Shown here in pieces: positions 54,695-63,961 of a stretch of DNA of 64,000 bases. Under the pieces are notes generated by a model that was given only the letters and a program-made list of their open reading frames with translations, made no database searches and was not told the origin of the DNA. Origin of the DNA: Candidatus Kapaibacterium thiocyanatum. Its GTDB lineage: Bacteria; Bacteroidota; Ignavibacteria; Kapaibacteriales; Kapaibacteriaceae. Location of the stretch: the NCBI GenBank assembly GCA_001899175.1, contig MKVH01000015.1, forward strand, positions 1 through 64,000, read 5' to 3'. A program made the translations under genes and the position numbers. Each line of letters starts with the position of its first letter. Within the stretch, counting starts at the first letter, position 1.

Positions 54695-55965
54695 TGAATC
54701 CATTCCGGTCGACACACAAGCATCCCGGTGAACGGATCGCGGAGTGGTCCATCCGCATCATCGCTTCCTTCTCGATCCTCGTCATCTTCCTGATCTTCAT
54801 CTTCGTGTTCCGCGAAGCGGCCACCCTTTTCACCGCGAAGCACGAAGCACCGGTGAACACCGCCGTCACGGACGCCGACACGGACCTGAAGCCGGAGCTC
54901 TACAATCCGGACGTCATGACGGCCGAAGAGCGTGCCAACCTCGACGAACCGGAGATCTACAATCCGCTCGACGGTGAGGAAGGTGCACCGGTCACGGCCA
55001 GGCCCGCGCCGCAGATCGCAGCCGCCGTCGACGAGGATTCCCCGGAAGTCTACAACCCCGATGCCGTGATGGCGGAACCCACGCCCCATCGGGCCAAACC
55101 GTCGGTCGCGGCCGAACCGCCCGCCTCCCATGACGTCGCCACGACGTCCCGACCCACGCCGACGAAGCCCGCAGCCGAACCTGCAGCTGGACCGGAACCG
55201 AAGAGTCTCTGGCAGAAGCTCATGGACGCGGCCTGGCAACCCGTGGGTGGCGACCAGCCGAAGTTCGGCATCCTACCGCTCCTCATCGGTACGGCCAAGA
55301 CGACGTTCATCGCCATCCTGATCGGCGCACCTCTCGGCATCCTCGCCGCCATCTACTCGGCCTTCTTCGCGAAGCGCCGCGTGCGCGAAATCATCAAGCC
55401 CACCATCGAACTGCTCGCCGGCTTCCCGTCCGTCGTCATCGGCTTCTTCTGCATGTTCACCGTCGCCAGCTTCGTGCAGGACGTTCTCGGTACGGACATG
55501 CGGCTCAACGCCCTCGTCGGTGGTATCGGCCTTTCTCTGGCCGTGATTCCCATCGTCTTCACCATCGCCGAGGACTCGCTCTCCGCCGTTCCGCAATCGC
55601 TGCGTGCCGCATCGCTGGCCCTCGGTTCCACGGAATGGCAGACGGCCTATCGCGTGATGCTTCCGGCCGCGGCGCCCGGCGTCTTCGCAGCGGTGCTGCT
55701 CGGCATCGGGCGTGCCTTCGGTGAGACGATGATCGCCATCATGGCCACCGGCAACGCTCCCGCATCGTCGTGGAGCATCGTCCAGGGAGCCCGCACCGTG
55801 GCCGCCACCATCGGCTCCGAAATGGGTGAAGTCGTATGGGGATCCGAACACTACGGTATCCTCTTCCTGCTCGGCGTGATGCTCTTCATCTTCAGCTTCG
55901 GTCTCAACGCCATCACCGAGCTCTACGTCAAGCAGCGATTCATCAAACGGTTCCAGGGGAAGTAA
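54694..55965 (+). CDS. pstC: Phosphate ABC transporter permease PstC with long periplasmic insertion
   Basis: The 423-residue protein is about 100 residues longer than usual. The first helix (IIASFSILVIFLIFIFVFREA, about 16-36) is followed by a Pro/Ala/Glu-rich stretch (about 45-175) carrying three copies of PE-(L/I/V)-YNP: PELYNP, PEIYNP and PEVYNP. The normal permease resumes at WQPVGGDQPKFGILPLLIGTAKTTF. GFPSVVIGFF and RAASLALGSTEWQTAYRVMLPAAAPG (the EAA loop) are intact. PstC and PstA form the membrane channel. The insertion should lie in the periplasm and may contact PstS or cell wall. Confidence 0.94.
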   Translation: MNPFRSTHKHPGERIAEWSIRIIASFSILVIFLIFIFVFREAATLFTAKHEAPVNTAVTDADTDLKPELYNPDVMTAEERANLDEPEIYNPLDGEEGAPVTARPAPQIAAAVDEDSPEVYNPDAVMAEPTPHRAKPSVAAEPPASHDVATTSRPTPTKPAAEPAAGPEPKSLWQKLMDAAWQPVGGDQPKFGILPLLIGTAKTTFIAILIGAPLGILAAIYSAFFAKRRVREIIKPTIELLAGFPSVVIGFFCMFTVASFVQDVLGTDMRLNALVGGIGLSLAVIPIVFTIAEDSLSAVPQSLRAASLALGSTEWQTAYRVMLPAAAPGVFAAVLLGIGRAFGETMIAIMATGNAPASSWSIVQGARTVAATIGSEMGEVVWGSEHYGILFLLGVMLFIFSFGLNAITELYVKQRFIKRFQGK

Positions 55966-55971
55966 GACGCG

Positions 55972-56880
55972 ATGAATCTCTCCGGACACATGCCCCTGCC
56001 GAAGCGCATCCTCGGTGCCTTCTCCATCCTCGTCGCCCTCACGGCCGTGGTGGCCATCATCGGCATCATCCTCGGCATGCTGGGCATCTTCGTCGTGGAA
56101 GGCGCACCGCACATCAGTTGGTCCTTCCTCTCCGAATTCCCACGCAACAACAACACCGAAGGTGGTATCTGGCCTGCACTGGCAGGCACAACGCTCCTCG
56201 TGCTGCTCATGACGATCCTGGGCGTACCCATCGGCACGGCCACGGCCATCTACCTGACCGAATACGCCAAGCAGACGTCGTTCTTCGCCCGCAGCGTACG
56301 CTTCGCCGTCAACACGCTCGCCGGCGTACCGTCCATCGTCTTCGGCCTCTTCGGCGTCGGCTTCTTCGTCCAGTTCATCGGCAAGGGGCTCGACGGCATG
56401 ACGGGATCGTCGGCCTTCGGCGACGGCTCCCTGCTGTGGTCGGCTGCCACGCTCGCAGTCCTCACGCTGCCCGTCGTCATCGTCTCCGTGGAGGAAGCGC
56501 TCAAGGCCGTTCCCCGCGAACTGCGCGAGGCTAGCCTCGCCCTGGGCGCCACACGCTGGCAGACCATCACGCGCGTCGTGCTGCCCAACTCCGTCACGGG
56601 TATCCTCACGGGTTCCATCCTGGCCGTCGGACGCGGTGCGGGCGAAGTCGCCGCCATCCTCTTCGTGGGTGTGACGTATTCATCGGAAGTGCTGCCGTCG
56701 TCGGTCACGGACAAGTTCATGCACCTTGGATACCACTTGTTCGTCCTCAGTACGCAGTCGCCCAACGTCGACCTCACGATGCCCCTGCAGTATGCCACCA
56801 CGCTGGTGCTGCTCGGACTCACGTTCCTTCTGAACTTCACCGCCATCTTCATCAGGTCACGGCTGCGCCGCGCTTCCTGA
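55972..56880 (+). CDS. pstA: Phosphate ABC transporter permease PstA
   Basis: The 302-residue protein has six membrane helices. [32 protein letters not shown] is the first. [39 protein letters not shown] leads into the core permease. [12 protein letters not shown] and [30 protein letters not shown] (the EAA loop that docks on PstB) are typical Pst[16 protein letters not shown] follows. The gene starts 6 bp after pstC and 31 bp before pstB, within one operon. Confidence 0.96.
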   Translation: MNLSGHMPLPKRILGAFSILVALTAVVAIIGIILGMLGIFVVEGAPHISWSFLSEFPRNNNTEGGIWPALAGTTLLVLLMTILGVPIGTATAIYLTEYAKQTSFFARSVRFAVNTLAGVPSIVFGLFGVGFFVQFIGKGLDGMTGSSAFGDGSLLWSAATLAVLTLPVVIVSVEEALKAVPRELREASLALGATRWQTITRVVLPNSVTGILTGSILAVGRGAGEVAAILFVGVTYSSEVLPSSVTDKFMHLGYHLFVLSTQSPNVDLTMPLQYATTLVLLGLTFLLNFTAIFIRSRLRRAS

Positions 56881-56911
56881 GCACCGCGCAACCGGATACA
56901 ACGAGAACATC

Positions 56912-57679
56912 ATGGCCAAGGATCTTCTTACAAAGGCTCGAACGCAGGACTTCTCGGTTCACTATGGACCGAAGCAGGCCCTCTTCGACATCAACATCGA
57001 AATGTACGACCACCGCGTGACGGCCTTCATCGGCCCGTCCGGCTGCGGCAAGTCCACCTTCCTGCGTTCGATCAACCGCATGAACGACCTCATCGACGGT
57101 GTCCGCATCGGCGGCAGGATGGAAGTCGATGGCACGGACGTCTATGCGAAGGACGTCGACGTCGTCACGTTGCGGCGGCGTATCGGCATGGTGTTCCAGA
57201 AGTCGATTCCGTTCCCCAAGTCCATCTACGAGAACATCACCTACGGCCTCACGCTCACGGAGAAGAAGAGCAAGAGCGAGATGGACGGAGTCGTGGAGTC
57301 GTGCCTGCGCAAGGCGGCGCTGTGGGAGGAAGTGAAGGATCGCCTGCATAACACGGCCCTCGGTCTTTCGGGCGGACAGCAGCAGCGTCTGTGCATCGCA
57401 CGCGCCATCGCCGTCAACCCGGAAATCCTGCTGATGGACGAACCCTGTTCGGCACTCGATCCCATCTCCACCGGCAAGGTCGAAGAACTCATCACCGAAC
57501 TCAAGAACACCTATACCATCGTCCTCGTCACCCACAACATGCAGCAGGCTGCACGGGTCAGTGACTACACAGGATTTTTCCTCATGGGACGTCTCATCGA
57601 GTTCGATCGTACGCGTACCATCTTCACGAGTCCGTCGAAGAAAGAAACCGAAGACTACATTACCGGCCGTTTCGGCTAA
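56912..57679 (+). CDS. pstB: Phosphate ABC transporter ATPase PstB
   Basis: The 255-residue ATPase has all ABC motifs: Walker [12 protein letters not shown]-loop [18 protein letters not shown] (the FPxSIYxN segment is PstB-specific), signature [35 protein letters not shown] (signature plus Walker B; catalytic Glu in MDEP), and H-loop [20 protein letters not shown]. It powers phosphate import through PstCA. phoU starts 4 bp after its stop. Confidence 0.98.
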   Translation: MAKDLLTKARTQDFSVHYGPKQALFDINIEMYDHRVTAFIGPSGCGKSTFLRSINRMNDLIDGVRIGGRMEVDGTDVYAKDVDVVTLRRRIGMVFQKSIPFPKSIYENITYGLTLTEKKSKSEMDGVVESCLRKAALWEEVKDRLHNTALGLSGGQQQRLCIARAIAVNPEILLMDEPCSALDPISTGKVEELITELKNTYTIVLVTHNMQQAARVSDYTGFFLMGRLIEFDRTRTIFTSPSKKETEDYITGRFG

Positions 57680-57683
57680 GACC

Positions 57684-58403
57684 ATGAACAAGACGTTCGA
57701 AGAAGACCTCGACAAGCTGCGCACTCGCCTCATCCGCATGGGTTCCCTCGTGGAGGAACAGGCCGAGTTTTCCTTCCGTGCCCTCAACGAAGGCAATGCC
57801 GAGTTGGCCAAGATCGTCGCCGAGCGCGATGACAAGGTGGACAAGCTCGACCTCAAGATCGACAAGCAGTGCCAGCGCATCTTCGCCCTGAACCAGCCCG
57901 TGGCGAGCGACCTCCGCCTGCTGCTGGCCGCCGTGAAGATCAACAACGAACTCGAACGCATCGGCGACATGGCGCACAACATCGCCACGATGGTCATCCG
58001 CGTACCCGCCACCGTTCCCCTGGCCTCAGGTATCGGCTTCGACCGTATCTGCGCCGCCACCTACAGGATGCTGAAGTCGAGCCTCGACGCCTTCATCAAC
58101 AACGACCCCGAACTCGCGGCACACATCCTGCCGACGGATACGACGGTCGACAACCTCTACGAAGCACTGCAACGCGACCTCGTGGACATGATGAAGAACG
58201 ACCCCGCCAACATCGAGGCCGGTGCACATCTTCTCGTGACCCTCTACGACATCGAACGCATGGCCGACCATGCCACGAACATCGCCGAGAACGTGATCTT
58301 CCTCGCCCAGGCGAAGCTCGTACGACATCGCTCGATCAATGCCGAAGGCATCGACCTGCTGTCCGCCCACGACGACGCCGAACCGTCCGGAGAAGGAGAC
58401 TAA
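57684..58403 (+). CDS. phoU: Phosphate signalling protein PhoU
   Basis: The 239-residue protein starts at the ATG at 57684. It is made of two three-helix bundles with the metal-binding repeats KLDLKIDKQCQRIFALNQPVASDLRLLLAAVKINNELERIGDMAHNI in the first half and NIEAGAHLLVTLYDIERMADHATNIAENVIFL in the second. ExxRxxDxxxN-type motifs (ELERIGDMAHNI; DIERMADHATNI) bind iron or manganese clusters. PhoU links Pst activity to the PhoR-PhoB switch; no phoR or phoB lies in the window. Confidence 0.97.
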   Translation: MNKTFEEDLDKLRTRLIRMGSLVEEQAEFSFRALNEGNAELAKIVAERDDKVDKLDLKIDKQCQRIFALNQPVASDLRLLLAAVKINNELERIGDMAHNIATMVIRVPATVPLASGIGFDRICAATYRMLKSSLDAFINNDPELAAHILPTDTTVDNLYEALQRDLVDMMKNDPANIEAGAHLLVTLYDIERMADHATNIAENVIFLAQAKLVRHRSINAEGIDLLSAHDDAEPSGEGD

Positions 58404-58427
58404 GCCCAGCATTTGATAGATTGCACG

Positions 58428-59297
58428 ATGACTCCGACAACGAAAGGTATCGTGCTGGCCGGTGGCAGCGGCACACGACTGTATCCGATGACGGCTGCCT
58501 TCAGCAAGCAGTTGCAGCCCGTCTACGACAAGCCGATGATCTACTATCCGCTGTCCACACTGATGATGGCGGGTATCCGTGACGTCCTGCTGATCTCCAC
58601 ACCACAGGACATTCCGGCCTTCGAGCGGCTGCTCGGGGACGGCAAACGGCTCGGTATCTCCATCTCCTACGCTACGCAGGACGCACCCCGCGGCATCGCC
58701 GAAGCGCTCGTCATCGGACGCGACTTCATCGGCGACGACCAGGTCTGTCTGATCCTCGGCGACAACCTCTTCTACGGCAAGCTCGACTTCCTCCGCACCG
58801 CCCTGCGCAATACGTCCGGCGCCACGATCTTCGGCTATCGCGTACAGGATCCGCAGCGCTACGGCGTCGTGGAAATGGGAGCCGACGGCCGTGTCCTCTC
58901 CATCGAGGAGAAACCCGCGAAGCCCCGCTCGTCGATGGCCATTCCCGGACTCTACGTCTACAATGCCGGTGTGTGCGACGTCGCCGCTTCCCTGAAGCCC
59001 AGCGAGCGCGGCGAGCTCGAAATCACCGACGTCCACAGGATCTACCTCGAACGCAACGATCTCCACGTCGTACCACTCGGCCGCGGCATCGCCTGGCTCG
59101 ATACGGGAACGCCGGAAAGCCTCATCGAGGCGGGCACCTTCATCCATGCCATCGAGAAGCGTCAGGGAACGAAGATCGGCTGCCTCGAGGAAGTGGCCCT
59201 GTATCGGGGCTTCATCACGACGGAAGAGTACCATCACGCCGTGGCCATGCTGCCACCATCGGACTACCGGCGATACTGCGAGCAGATATTGAGTTGA
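58428..59297 (+). CDS. rfbA: Glucose-1-phosphate thymidylyltransferase
   Basis: The 289-residue enzyme makes dTDP-glucose, the first step to dTDP-L-rhamnose. The ATG at 58428 gives TKGIVLAGGSGTRLYPMTAAFSKQLQPVYDKPMIYYPLSTLMMAGI, with GGxGTRL and the K-x-L-x-P-V-Y-D-K-P motif. LGDNLFYG, RYGVVEM, SIEEKPAKPRS, GLYVYNAGV, GELEITDVHRIYL and WLDTGTPESLIEA are all diagnostic of RfbA/RmlA. It follows phoU by 24 bp. The other rml genes are not in the window. Confidence 0.97.
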   Translation: MTPTTKGIVLAGGSGTRLYPMTAAFSKQLQPVYDKPMIYYPLSTLMMAGIRDVLLISTPQDIPAFERLLGDGKRLGISISYATQDAPRGIAEALVIGRDFIGDDQVCLILGDNLFYGKLDFLRTALRNTSGATIFGYRVQDPQRYGVVEMGADGRVLSIEEKPAKPRSSMAIPGLYVYNAGVCDVAASLKPSERGELEITDVHRIYLERNDLHVVPLGRGIAWLDTGTPESLIEAGTFIHAIEKRQGTKIGCLEEVALYRGFITTEEYHHAVAMLPPSDYRRYCEQILS

Positions 59298-59313
59298 ATA
59301 CCAGGACGAACGA

Positions 59314-60648
59314 ATGCAGAAACGACAGAAGAACCGACTCCTCGCCACTCCGCTCGGCACGGCATTCCAGGCGTTCTTCCGGTCCTCGAGTTCGGCCGGT
59401 ATCGTCATCCTCGTCGCCACCGCCGTAGCCCTCGCATGGATCAACTCGCCGCTCGGCGGCAGCTATCATGCGTTGCTGGCCCTGCCCCTGGAATTCATGC
59501 TGGGGAGCTTCCATCTCCATTTCACGCTCGGCCATTTCGTGAACGACGGCCTCATGGTCGTCTTCTTCCTGAGCGTCGGCCTCGAGATCAAGCGCGAGAT
59601 GCTCGTCGGTGAACTCTCTTCACTGAAGAAGGCCCTGCTGCCGATGATCGGCGCCGTCTTCGGCATGCTCTTCCCTGCCCTCATCTATCTGGCCTTCAAC
59701 GCGGGTACACCCACTGCACGAGGATGGGGCGTGCCCGTAGCGACGGACATCGCCTTCGCTCTCGGAATCCTGGCCTTGCTCGGCAACAGGGTGCCACTGG
59801 GGCTGAAAGTCTTCCTCGCAGCGCTGGCCATCGTCGACGACCTTCTCTCCGTCCTCGTCATCGCCCTCTTCTATTCGGCATCGCTCGACGTCGAACTGCT
59901 GCTCTGGGCCCTTGTCGTCACCGGCATTCTCTATGCAGGCAACAGGATCGGAATCCACTCCATCAAGTTCTATACCGTATTCGGCATCGTGCTGTGGCTG
60001 CTCGTTCTCTTCAGCGGCGTCCATGCCACGATCGCCGGCGTCGTGCTGGCCCTGACGATTCCCGCGCGCCCGCGCATCGACAGAAGGTCGTTCTTCGACC
60101 GTGCGCACGGGCTCGTCAACGACGTGTTCCGCAGGCGTGACAGCGGCGACGAAGCCACGAACTCCGATGCCATCCATCAGCTCGAGAAAATGTCGGAACA
60201 GGTGCAATCCCCTCTCATCCGCATCGAGCATGCACTGCAACCCTACGTCTCCTTCGTCATCATGCCCGTCTTCGCCCTCGCCAATTCCGGCGTCGCCATC
60301 GACGCCACGATGGTCGGCAACCTGTTCTCACCCGTCTCGCTCGGCATCGCACTCGGACTCTTCCTCGGCAAGCAGATCGGCGTATCGCTCGCTGCATGGC
60401 TCTCCGTGCGGTTCGGCTGGGCGACGCTGCCGGACAGCACGACGCTACGGCATATCTACGGCGTGTCGCTCCTGTGCGGCATCGGCTTCACGATGGCACT
60501 CTTCGTGGCCAATCTCGCCTTCACCGACCAGCACAGTCTCGACGTGGCGAAACTCAGCATCCTGGTCGGGAGTACGATATCGGCAGTGTTCGGTCTCGTC
60601 CTGCTGAGCCGTTCCCTCCCCGCGACAACGAAAGGCAGATCGATATGA
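59314..60648 (+). CDS. nhaA: Na+/H+ antiporter NhaA
   Basis: The 444-residue protein has about twelve helices and exchanges sodium for protons. VNDGLMVVFFLSVGLEIKREMLVGELSS is the cytoplasmic-gate segment. VPVATDIAFALGILALLGNRVPLGLKVFLAALAIVDDLLSVLVIALFY carries the antiporter Asp pair (IVDD). VMPVFALANSGVAID and SVRFGWATLPDSTTLRHIYGVSLLCGIGFTMALFVANLAF close the core. The cytoplasmic loop (about 255-305) is longer and more charged than in E. coli. Its stop overlaps the next start by ATGA. Confidence 0.96.
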   Translation: MQKRQKNRLLATPLGTAFQAFFRSSSSAGIVILVATAVALAWINSPLGGSYHALLALPLEFMLGSFHLHFTLGHFVNDGLMVVFFLSVGLEIKREMLVGELSSLKKALLPMIGAVFGMLFPALIYLAFNAGTPTARGWGVPVATDIAFALGILALLGNRVPLGLKVFLAALAIVDDLLSVLVIALFYSASLDVELLLWALVVTGILYAGNRIGIHSIKFYTVFGIVLWLLVLFSGVHATIAGVVLALTIPARPRIDRRSFFDRAHGLVNDVFRRRDSGDEATNSDAIHQLEKMSEQVQSPLIRIEHALQPYVSFVIMPVFALANSGVAIDATMVGNLFSPVSLGIALGLFLGKQIGVSLAAWLSVRFGWATLPDSTTLRHIYGVSLLCGIGFTMALFVANLAFTDQHSLDVAKLSILVGSTISAVFGLVLLSRSLPATTKGRSI

Positions 60649-60962
60649 CGATCTATCAGGTCACCGTTCACGTTCCCCGCGAGCTTTCGTCGGACTGGTC
60701 GCAGTGGATGAAGGACATCCACATTCCCGACGTCCTGAACACCGGCGTGTGGCTCGAGGCGCGCATGCATCGCATCACCGAACCGCGCGACGACGATGCG
60801 GAAACCTACTGCATACGATACTCGTGCAACACACCGGCGGACTACGAACGATACCGGCACGACTTCGCCGCCGATCTCCAGGCATTGCATCGCGAACGCT
60901 ACGGAGCTCGCGTGCGTGCGGAACGCACCGTGATGGACGAGCTTCACGTCATCGCTCCGTGA
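60645..60962 (+). CDS. DUF4286 small cytoplasmic protein
   Basis: The 105-residue protein starts at the ATG at 60645. MTIYQVTVHVPRELSSDWSQWMKDIHIPDVLNTGVW is the conserved DUF4286 opening (a ferredoxin-like fold in which W-x-x-W-M-x-x-H-I-P-D-V-L is typical). RYSCNTPADYERYRHDFAADLQALHRERYG is the closing helix. Function is unknown. It is unusual that it is translation-coupled on both sides, to nhaA (ATGA) and to the ClC channel (GTGA), which suggests a link to ion transport here. Confidence 0.88.
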   Translation: MTIYQVTVHVPRELSSDWSQWMKDIHIPDVLNTGVWLEARMHRITEPRDDDAETYCIRYSCNTPADYERYRHDFAADLQALHRERYGARVRAERTVMDELHVIAP

Positions 60963-62308
60963 AGGTTCGCCTTCGGAGACTCGGCGATGCGCTTTCACGA
61001 CTGATCGACCGGGCAACGCTCTATCGCCTGACCGATGACGCTCTTATCGTCAGCTCGGCTATCGTCGGCGGCGTGGCAGGCCTCGCCATCGTGGTCTTCC
61101 ATCTCGTACTCGAGATCGTGGATCGCGGCTTCCAGGCACTGTCACCCGGCATCTTCCATACGACGAATCTCACGGTCCTTCTCATCCCCTTGATCACCGG
61201 CCTCGGTGGACTCTGCGTGGGTGTGCTGAAATCCGTGTTCTTCCGCGATGTCGACCATCATGGCCTCCATACCGTCGCCGCATCGCTGTCCGAACGGTCC
61301 GCACCTCTTACCTGGCGTCATGCCTTCCATGCCATCATCCTCTCGTCCATCTCCATCGCAAGCGGCGGTGGCGCCGGACGTGAATCGCCCACAGTCGTCC
61401 TTGGAGCTTCCGTCGCATCAGGGTTGGCCCGGCTGGGCGCCATGGACCGACGTCATATCCGTATCCTCGGGGCGGCTGGGGCGGCGGCGGCCATCAGTGG
61501 GATCTTCAACGCTCCACTCGGCGGCATCCTCTTCGCCGTCGAAGCCATCACCGGCGAGCTGCGCGCACGCACGTTCGTTCCTATCGTCATCTCATCGGTC
61601 CTGGCGACGGCGACCGTACGGACGGTACTCGGCAACGACCCTCTGCTACGCTCTCCGAACGTCGTTTCCGTACCGCTCGCGGAGTATCCCCTGCTCGCCA
61701 TCGCAGGCCTGCTCTCGGCAGTGACCGCCGTCTACTACCTGCGTACGTACGACTGGTGTTTCCGGCGAACCCGCAGCGCCCTCGCGCCATTGCCGACGTG
61801 GTTCCGCCCATGTCTGGGCGGTGTCGTGGCGGGCATTCCTCTCATGGCCGTTCCCGCACTTCTGGAAACGACGTATACACCCGTGAACAATGCCATCGCA
61901 GGCAACGGCATTCTCTGGATGGCGGCACTGACAGTACTTCTGAAGCCCCTGACGAATGCCATCACACTCGGTAGCGGTGGAGAAGGAGGAACGTTCGCTC
62001 CGGCGATGAAGACGGGTGCCCTGTTCGGCTTTTGTCTCGGGACGTCACTCCATTTCATCTTCCCGGACATCAATGCAGGACTGTACGCTCTCGTCTGTGC
62101 AGGTGCCGTGGTCGCAGGCACCTTTCGCGCTCCCCTGGCGGGGGCCATCATCCTGTTCGAGGTCAGTGGCAATTACGGCATGCTGCTCCCCCTGCTGTTC
62201 TCTTCCGTATTCACAGTCTATGTCGTACGACGGATGACGACGTTGACCTTCAATCCCCTGCCGAACGATCTTCCGGAACAACGGCGCGATCCGGAACCTC
62301 ATGTATGA
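60959..62308 (+). CDS. ClC-family chloride channel/transporter
   Basis: The protein has 449 residues from the GTG at 60959, which overlaps the preceding stop as GTGA; this is the only start that fits the N-terminus. ISIASGGGAGRESPTVVLGASVASGL contains the gating Glu (GRESP). GIFNAPLGGILFAVEAIT follows, and ITLGSGGEGGTFAPAMKTGALFG is the GxxGGxFxP anion-selectivity loop. AGAVVAGTFRAPLAGAIILFEVSGNY is the last signature. The first GSGIP motif is replaced by DHHGLHTV, as in some divergent prokaryotic members. It has no C-terminal CBS domains. It may move chloride against protons, together with NhaA upstream. Confidence 0.93.
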   Translation: MKVRLRRLGDALSRLIDRATLYRLTDDALIVSSAIVGGVAGLAIVVFHLVLEIVDRGFQALSPGIFHTTNLTVLLIPLITGLGGLCVGVLKSVFFRDVDHHGLHTVAASLSERSAPLTWRHAFHAIILSSISIASGGGAGRESPTVVLGASVASGLARLGAMDRRHIRILGAAGAAAAISGIFNAPLGGILFAVEAITGELRARTFVPIVISSVLATATVRTVLGNDPLLRSPNVVSVPLAEYPLLAIAGLLSAVTAVYYLRTYDWCFRRTRSALAPLPTWFRPCLGGVVAGIPLMAVPALLETTYTPVNNAIAGNGILWMAALTVLLKPLTNAITLGSGGEGGTFAPAMKTGALFGFCLGTSLHFIFPDINAGLYALVCAGAVVAGTFRAPLAGAIILFEVSGNYGMLLPLLFSSVFTVYVVRRMTTLTFNPLPNDLPEQRRDPEPHV

Positions 62309-62416
62309 TCGTCACGCAATACCCGGGCACGACGGGCAGACGAATCCCCCCGTTCGCACGGATGCTACGGTGTCGACGGGAAACGATGCGACGACGGAAA
62401 CGGCGATACCCGATGC

Positions 62417-62794
62417 TCAGCCGCTCTCCCTCTCGCTGAGTTCGGCGAGCTCGTCGCGCTGGCGCTTGCTCAGTCCCTTCGCCACGAGATCGTACGAATG
62501 ATCGATCAGCTCCCTGAGCATGTGTACGGGAACGCTGCCGTCGCAGGTGATACTGTTCCAGTGTTTCTTGTTGAGGTGGAAGCCCGGACGTACGGCGTCG
62601 TATCGTTCGCGCAGCTCCACGGCACGCTCGGGATCGCACTTGAGGGCGATGACGGTAGGAATCGTGTCGAGCGGGAGAAAGGCGAAGATCTTTCCCAGCA
62701 CGCGGGCGACGATGACGGTATCGTCGAAGGGCATGTCATCGGACGTGCCCGGCTTCGCCAGGCAATAGCTACGGATATCGGCGACGTCCATCAT
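62417..62794 (-). CDS. MmcQ/YjbR-family protein
   Basis: The 125-residue protein starts at the ATG at 62794 after AGGAG. MDVADIRSYCLAKPGTSDDMPFDD, VLGKIFAFLPLD, ALKCDPERAVELRERYDAVRPGFHLNKKHWNSI and LIDHSYDLVAKGLSKRQRDEL follow the YjbR pattern (CyaY-like fold) all the way through. YjbR proteins bind DNA weakly; their role is unknown. It lies 26 bp downstream of the ferredoxin gene and is probably in its operon. It converges on the ClC gene. Confidence 0.93.
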   Translation of the reverse strand: MMDVADIRSYCLAKPGTSDDMPFDDTVIVARVLGKIFAFLPLDTIPTVIALKCDPERAVELRERYDAVRPGFHLNKKHWNSITCDGSVPVHMLRELIDHSYDLVAKGLSKRQRDELAELSERESG

Positions 62795-62820
62795 GATGAT
62801 GCTCCTGAATCGGTGAATGT

Positions 62821-63180
62821 CTATTCCAGCTCCGGCGACATGATGCGATACTTCTCGACGACGTTCCCCCCGATCAGATGTTCCTGGATGATCAGTTCCA
62901 GCACGTCGGGCGTACAGGACCGATACCATACGTTGTCGGGATGGACGACGGCGATAGGCCCCATGACGCAGACTCGAAGACAGTTGGCCTTCGTACGATA
63001 GACACCACCCGGCTCGGACAGTCCCAGTTCCTTCAGCCGCGTCTTCAGATAATCCCAGGCCTCGATACCGTCCTCCCGGGCACAGCACTTCGGCTTCGTG
63101 GGATCCGCACACAGAAAGATGTGGCGGCGATGGGTACCGATACCCAGTTCCTCGACCTTCTCGGCAAGTTTCTTGCTCAT
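62821..63180 (-). CDS. Thioredoxin-like [2Fe-2S] ferredoxin
   Basis: The 119-residue protein starts at the ATG at 63180. [19 protein letters not shown] gives the first two cluster cysteines (C-x9-CC) and [24 protein letters not shown] the second two (C-x3-C), as in thioredoxin-fold ferredoxins of the Aquifex/NuoE type. [22 protein letters not shown] is the intervening helix and [16 protein letters not shown] the end. It carries one electron; partner unknown. The start overlaps the stop of the thioesterase gene (ATGA). Confidence 0.93.
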   Translation of the reverse strand: MSKKLAEKVEELGIGTHRRHIFLCADPTKPKCCAREDGIEAWDYLKTRLKELGLSEPGGVYRTKANCLRVCVMGPIAVVHPDNVWYRSCTPDVLELIIQEHLIGGNVVEKYRIMSPELE

Positions 63181-63617
63181 GATCGTACCAATCGCATCAG
63201 TGCAGTACGCAAGGCATCGGGAATACGACGTGCCTTCCTCGTCGTCCTGTCCACCGTGACCGTCGTGCATCGGCCGCGCGCCGCCACGTCGTCCGAACCG
63301 GCGATCCTCACCTCGAATTCCTGACGGAACGAAGCACCGCCGATCTCGCCGATCCAGATGTCGACGACCACTTCGTCGTCGAGCGATACCGGCGCCACGA
63401 AGTCGATGGAGAAGTTCACCCTCAGCACCCAGGCATCGAGGGCATCCATTCCTTCGGCGGAATACGGGAAGCCGCAGGCGCGCATCATCTCCGTTTCGGC
63501 GATCTCGTGCAGACGCACGTAGGTGCCGAAATACATGATGCCGGCCGGGTCGCAGTCCGACCACCGTATCCGTTCGCAAACGGAGACCGACGTCGCGTCA
63601 GTCGAAGATGGTTTCAT
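63177..63617 (-). CDS. Acyl-CoA thioesterase (4HBT hot-dog fold)
   Basis: The 146-residue protein starts at the ATG at 63617, which lies 20 bp inside the cupin gene. [37 protein letters not shown] is the hot-dog opening with the catalytic Asp in [41 protein letters not shown] is the strand block. It most resembles 4-hydroxybenzoyl-CoA/YbgC-type thioesterases, which hydrolyse acyl-CoA. It belongs to the tightly overlapping set with cupin and ferredoxin. Confidence 0.9.
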   Translation of the reverse strand: MKPSSTDATSVSVCERIRWSDCDPAGIMYFGTYVRLHEIAETEMMRACGFPYSAEGMDALDAWVLRVNFSIDFVAPVSLDDEVVVDIWIGEIGGASFRQEFEVRIAGSDDVAARGRCTTVTVDRTTRKARRIPDALRTALMRLVRS

Positions 63618-63960
63618 CCTCGACCTTCCATGCGGGATCCACGATGCAGATGAAGACGATGGGCTCGTCGCCTGCGTTGCGGATCCGCTGCCGGGCATCC
63701 GGCGGGATGTAGATGGCGTCGCCCGGCCCTACCTCGCGTTCCTCGCCGTCGATCTCCATCACACCGTTGCCGGACATGATGTAATACACTTCCGACGTTC
63801 TCAACGCGTGCAGATGCGAGATCTGTCCTGGCGGCACGATGGCGTGGGCAAGACTGTATCGCAGGTCGATCGGCTGTTTATCGGGATGGAGCAACTCACG
63901 CAGGATCGTCCCGTCACCGGCAATGAACTCTTCACAGTCCGCAAGGTTACGCACGAGCAT
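63598..63960 (-). CDS. Small cupin-domain protein
   Basis: The 120-residue protein starts at the ATG at 63960. HAIVPPGQISHLHALRTSEVYYIMSGNGVMEIDGEEREVGPGDAIYIPPDARQRIRNAGDEPIVFICI is one complete cupin barrel, given here by its motifs: motif 1 is SHLHALRTSEVYYIMSG (metal ligands His, His, Glu) and motif 2 is IPPDARQRIRN. The motif 2 His is replaced by Arg/Gln, so a three-ligand site is expected at most. It could be a sugar isomerase-like or sensing protein. It starts one base after the upstream stop. Confidence 0.92.
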   Translation of the reverse strand: MLVRNLADCEEFIAGDGTILRELLHPDKQPIDLRYSLAHAIVPPGQISHLHALRTSEVYYIMSGNGVMEIDGEEREVGPGDAIYIPPDARQRIRNAGDEPIVFICIVDPAWKVEDETIFD

Positions 63961-63961
63961 G

